From Lepiota brunneoincarnata (taxonomy: Eukaryota; Basidiomycota; Agaricomycetes; Agaricales; Agaricaceae): DNA of 64,000 nucleotides. Positions 60,021 to 64,000 of this stretch are shown one piece after another; positions within the stretch are counted from its first letter, which is position 1; every line of letters starts with the position of its first letter. The notes under the pieces are model-generated. The model ran no database searches, was not told the origin of the DNA, and saw only the letters and a program-made list of their open reading frames with translations. The stretch covers positions 248,001-312,000 of the forward strand of contig JAEBUN010000009.1 in assembly GCA_023014365.1 (NCBI GenBank), in the 5' to 3' direction. Both the position numbers and the translations under genes were made by a program.

Positions 60021-61003
60021 TCTGTGAAGCACTCCATGGTAGGTTCGAGATGTTATAAAGGCAGGCAGCACTTGCAGAATGATACAGGAATGGGTCTAAG
60101 GCCGAACGAGAGGCATCCCCGAACAAGGAAAGTTTCATTGGCGGTGGTGCGAGTTAGGAACAAGTATTTATTCGGCATAGTGGAACGAAGGTGTATTGCA
60201 TTTCCGCCATGGGGAACTATAATACTTGGCCAAGAGGGAACAAGGGACACATTCCTTGGTTACGCTCCGCGAACGAATGGTCTTGTTGTTCCCGCTTGCT
60301 TTTCAAACCCGTCGTGCTTCAAACGGCCGTTGAAGAAAGGTCGCGAGCTGGACCCATTCCTACATATACTTAGTCCTGACTAGAGCTAGTTTCATTTTCG
60401 GCAATCAAACACTTCAGGCACGAAGATAGCTTTGTATAGCCCAAAGTCATTGTATGTACCTCTTTCTCCCTAACCTGGTCTCGCGTGCTTTATTCAATTA
60501 CGCCAGTCGTTTATAGATGTCTTTCCTACCCCAAATGGACGTCTTTTCCCGTTAACTTTCCTTTCGGAATTCCTTCTCAGCACCAATTGAGATTGAGTCA
60601 CTGGCCAGCTACCGGCTGGACCGCAGTCGGCCAGGTTATTCCTTGGCGGGTCGTTGCAGGGACGCGCGATGCATGAAGGGACGAACTGCACGTCCTGGAG
60701 AAATCAATAACGAAGAGTCTCGTTGAGGATTGTAGGGCGGTAATCCCCTGTCTCACGATGTGTTTCTTCGCATGATTTCCTTGGCCTCGATGGCTCTCTG
60801 GGAAAGGACGAGACGACTTTCCTGATTTTTACACGGGCAGATGGCCAAGTGAATTTACATTGGGATACGGCTAATGTGGATGAGCGAGAGTTGAATGCTG
60901 AACGACTAATTTCGGCTGGGGTGGCCACGCTTGACCAAACATACTCATCCGCTCTTCTTTGCTCAATAGTTTCTGCTCGGGTTGTACACGAAACACTTCT
61001 CAC
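60021..61003. other. Divergent promoter region, about 1 kb
   Basis: Between the leftward P450 and rightward MND1. Several open frames overlap here, none with protein-like features. No TATA box stands out for either gene. Confidence 0.55.
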
Positions 61004-62032
61004 ATGGTTAATGGCTCAAGGTTGGAAGTACCAATCGCTGAATTGCTTCTTCACAGGCGCCAAGAGGACTTTCCACGGAGGAGAAGCGAGTGAAGCTTCT
61101 CGAGATCTTTCACGAGTCCGTGAGTGTGGTGATTTATCGATCGTTACAGCCACACACCAATGCTGGCGGAAGAGAGATTTTTATCAGGTGCGGGACGTAC
61201 CCACATTTATTCGTACAATATGCAGATGGGACCATCAGCTGAAGGAGTTGGAAAAACTTGGGCCCAAGTTAAAGGGAATAGGCAAGTTGGTGATACTCCA
61301 GGTGATATCACAATGAGAGGACCAACCGCCTTTAGTATCTCAATCTGTGAAGGACATCCTGCAGTCCTTGGTAGACGACGGACTTGTCCAGGGCGATAAG
61401 ATTGGCTCCTCCAACTGTGAGCGCTTGTTTGATAAGTGTATGCGCATCGTTGGGCTGACCTTGGCAGTTTTCTGGAGTTTTCCGTCGCAACAAGGAGCGA
61501 ATGTAGGTTATCGGTGTGGCTCGGCAGGATTAAATTGACCAAGTTAAGATGATAATAAGATCAGGGCGCGGTTAAACAAAGCGAAGGACGTGAAAGCCAA
61601 TGCCGACAACCAGCTCGAGGAACTGAAGGCTACTATTGCATGCGAGCAATGCCTCCGAAAGGAATCGGTACGGAAGCACCCTCCATAGCTGCGAGTGAAC
61701 TGATGCTACGAGGCAGGCTGAGCGTTCTAAAGCGCTCCAGACTCACACAGAGCTTCGCGAAAGTCTGTCTGCACTTGAAAATGAGCTCAAAAGCTACGGT
61801 GACGCGGACCCAGCGAAATTTGAGGAAACCAAGCGATCTGTCGTACTAGCGAAGGAGGCAGCTCTGCGCTGGACTGGTATGCTTCGGCTCGGTCGCAAGC
61901 TCTGTTGCTGAATTGTCGTCTACAGATAACTATACCATCCTCTTGGGCTATTTTTCCCGTGAGCGAGGTGTGGAGCCCGAGGACATTCGGAAACATCTTG
62001 GAATTCAAGAGGACTATGAAGATATTTATTAG
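61004..62032 (+). CDS. MND1: Meiotic recombination protein Mnd1
   Basis: Partner of Hop2; the Hop2-Mnd1 dimer stimulates Dmc1/Rad51 strand exchange in meiosis. The first exon is the ATG alone (61004-61006), spliced over a 50-nt intron (61007-61056) to APRGLSTEEKRVKLLEIFHE. Then S|RDFYQ|LKELEKLGPKLKGI, an intron with a GC donor (61282-61335), VSQSVKDILQSLVDDGLVQG, DKIGSSN|FFWSFPSQQGAN, and a coiled coil of Leu/Lys/Glu-rich sequence (RARLNKAKDVKANADNQLEE, then AERSKALQTHTELRESLSAL). The end is DNYTILLGYFSRERGVEPED and QEDYEDIY. About 210 residues, standard for Mnd1. Winged-helix N-terminus and long coiled coil match the family closely, so the odd splice sites are well supported by protein continuity. 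Confidence 0.93.
61282..61335 (+). other. GC-AG intron in MND1
   Basis: Donor is ATAG|GCAAGT and acceptor is CTTTAG. Splicing gives KGI|VSQSV, the expected family sequence. No GT donor nearby yields the correct phase. GC-AG introns keep the rest of the donor consensus, as seen here. Confidence 0.75.
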
Positions 62033-62381
62033 AGACGGTGGAGCAAATCCCGACCAAAACCCGATGGATAACTAGACAAAAGAGGAAATGAGATAAACAG
62101 AGATCCGTTGCGTTGTCAGAGTTGAGTCTGCCTATCAGGGCGCGTGAATGCATAAAAAGGTCTCCGTGCGCAGGGCTGGGCAGCGAGTGCGGTGAGAAGA
62201 CAGAGACAGAATTGGGCGAGGAGATGTGGAGCTGCTGGAGGTCAAGTGATAAGGAGGGCCACGTGCCTGAGAGGGTGCGAAGTCCGGGCCTACACGGACC
62301 TTATACCGTGTCTTTCTTGCTCAGGACGTCCCAGAATTATTGCCCTAAGCCATATTCTGAGCACTCCTAGTCAACAACTTC
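62033..62381. other. Intergenic region
   Basis: 3' flank of MND1 and promoter of the next zinc-cluster gene. Nothing further recognised. Confidence 0.55.
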
Positions 62382-64000
62382 ATGTCACTGAGCCCTACAG
62401 CATCAGTTTCGAACGGGTCAGAATCTGCAACGAAAAGGCGGCGCACCGGAGGCACGGAATCGAGTATGAACCCGGAGTCATCGGCCCAATCACAAAGCCA
62501 ACTGCCAGCGCATATACCGAAGAGGGGGGCACGAGCCTGTACCAATTGCAGGAGGGGCAAGAACCGATGCGAAGGAGAGGTAAGGGTATCCCAGTTTATG
62601 GTTCGGCCGTTCCGCCTTTGCTCACTGTGGCCCGCATCCCCGCCCCGGCCCGGCGCTCTGTGTACTCCAGGCGCCTTGCCGACGATGCCAGGCCAGCGGT
62701 ATCCCTTGTATATTCGAAAAGCCGGAGAAGAAAAACGTCCAAGCATTATCCAATGCAAGTGTTGAGTGAGCATCATTCTCTGCCGTCCGACATGATCTTC
62801 TTCTCATGCCACCACCCAAACCCTCTAGGCGTCTCTCGCGGCTCGAGGGTCAATATCTGGTGAGTATTTCCCCTAGAAAAGCGGAAGGGAACAGCCAATA
62901 CTCTTTCAATAGGTCATGCAAAGCCAAATGATTGGGATGCAGTCATCGTTGGATCGGATCCTATCCGCTATCCAGACACAACAGGGCAATGGAGGCGTTC
63001 CGCCGCCTCAGCATGCTGCATCCATGTATCCTCCTCCTCCAGTAGCAGGTGATCCTAATCGTGATGGTCCTGGTATGCCACTCCGGAATAACGGATTCGA
63101 TTTCGGACCAGGTCCCGGTGACAGAACGAAGTCCTTCCCGCCTCTGCCCGGGTTCGCCCCTCCGGTTAGACATCATCCCCTGAGACCGTTGGTTAATCCT
63201 TCTGACATGATCCATCCCCGCGGACGGTCGCAGCCACACAAATACGCCTCTTATGGCATTGTACCAAGCACGGCACCCTCAACTGATGATGAATCCGAAG
63301 ACACGCTGCCTCGGTCCAGTTTGAATGCTCCTATTGAGGCTCTGCAGGGTCTCGCCAATGCTGCTGCGGAAGCAGCCGCAGCTCCCTCTGCAGATGCATC
63401 AAGGTAACGGGTCTTTTTTTTTTTTTTTTTTACGATGATGCTTGCTCAGCAATTCACGGTGGTGCAGAGTCAAGAAACGCAAGAGAGCTGAGCCTATACC
63501 CAGGAATGCCTTTCCCCATGTGGTGGAAAAAGTAGGCCGTGTTACTTACGATACACAGGCCCTGCAGAACTAATCAGCACTAGGGTCTCGTCACGGATTC
63601 CGAAGCACGCGAGCTTTTCAATATGTAAATGACCCTTGCATACAGCGCAAAGATAGAGACTTATTAGTCATCTGCGATAGCTTTTTTGCCGGATGCCATC
63701 TTTTCATCCCGTTGTTTGATCCGGTTTATGATACCTATGAAAGTCTAATGGAACGAAGTCCATGGACATTCGACGCCATCCTAGCAGTGGCAGGCAAAAT
63801 CCGGAGCGGGAACGGGCCTTTGAGCCCTACGTTCTACAAATGCCTCGAAGAAGCGCAGGGGATCGCTCGGTCGTCCTTGTTCGGCCCGGTGGTAAGGAAA
63901 GAAGCAGTGCAAGGTATTGTCCTCTTACCCTATCCGTACTCCTGGTGACGACAACTCTGTGACAGGTATGCTCCTCCTAGCCGCATGGAGCACGAATGGC
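62382..64000 (+). CDS. Zn2Cys6 fungal transcription factor, 3' truncated by window end
   Basis: Nuclear regulator with an N-terminal zinc cluster. It starts MSLSPTASVSNGSESATKRR. The binuclear cluster is ARACTNCRRGKNRCEGE|APC, RRCQASGIPCIFEKPEKK, i.e. CX2CX6CX5CX2CX6C, with the middle intron removing about 100 bases (GTAAGG...CTCCAG). A coiled-coil-like region follows (RRLSRLEGQ, MQSQMIGMQSSLDRIL), then Pro-rich sequence and an acidic/Ser patch (STDDESEDTLPRSS). A fungal-specific TF domain begins near 63590 (DSEARELF, FFAGCHLFIPLFDPVYDTYE, SPWTFDAILAVAGKIRSGNG). The coding sequence continues past the window. One intron contains a T-run of about 20 at 63412-63430. Targets unknown. Confidence 0.87.

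Noticed and set aside
60849..61316. A 155-codon plus-strand frame overlapping MND1
   Set aside because: It runs through MND1 introns and only matches family sequence in pieces (LKELEKLGPKLKGI); the spliced model explains the locus.

Overview
The window is chromosomal DNA of a filamentous basidiomycete, most likely an Agaricomycete. The evidence is that almost every gene is broken by several short (about 45-65 nt) GT-AG introns, the proteins are fungal families (Zn2Cys6 and AreA-type GATA factors, SSU1 sulfite pump, EFA6-like Sec7-PH exchange factor, secreted mannan-degrading enzymes with a CBM1 module, a basidiomycete-style P450), and spacing is compact on both strands. I cannot place it to genus. 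I see no transposon, rRNA, tRNA, CRISPR array or bacterial/viral segment.

Layout. 0-6 kb (+): a secreted DOMON-cytochrome b561 protein, a homocysteine S-methyltransferase and a Chk2/Rad53-type FHA kinase. 6.6-11.3 kb (-): a Zn2Cys6 regulator with its zinc cluster at the C-terminus and a PlsC-type membrane acyltransferase. 11.6-13.4 kb (+): a secreted GH76 mannanase. 13.6-22.8 kb (-): a Sec7-PH ARF exchange factor and a large AreA/NIT2-type GATA factor. 22.8-26 kb: a gene-poor stretch with only weak ORFs. 26-32.5 kb (-): signal peptide peptidase, GH5/CBM1 endo-mannanase, gamma-glutamyltransferase. 33-39 kb: an orphan ORF (+), a UPF0643-like protein (-), a complex I 21-kDa subunit (+) and a Tat-SF1/Cus2 splicing factor (+). 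39-44.3 kb (-): type II PI 4-kinase and SSU1-like sulfite pump. 44.8-48 kb: a conserved orphan (+) and two neighbouring I9 proteinase-inhibitor genes (-). 48.7-57.5 kb (+): AlkA/Mag1 DNA glycosylase, a PAS-kinase-like kinase, complex I PSST/NDUFS7, and a large disordered orphan. 57.9-60 kb (-): a P450. 61-64 kb (+): meiotic Mnd1 and a second Zn2Cys6 factor running off the window end.

The genes look like ordinary housekeeping and regulatory neighbours, not a dedicated cluster. Loose themes are mannan breakdown (GH76, GH5-CBM1), sulfur/glutathione handling (homocysteine methyltransferase, gamma-glutamyltransferase, sulfite pump), DNA damage and meiosis (FHA kinase, DNA glycosylase, Mnd1) and respiratory complex I (two subunits). 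The most unusual observations are an apparent 17- or 23-nt intron in one I9 inhibitor gene, an ATG-only first exon plus a GC-AG intron in MND1, a PAS-kinase-like catalytic domain with a long insert in its hinge, and several conserved-looking orphan genes. All exon-intron structures below were inferred by eye from reading frame, splice consensus and family motifs.
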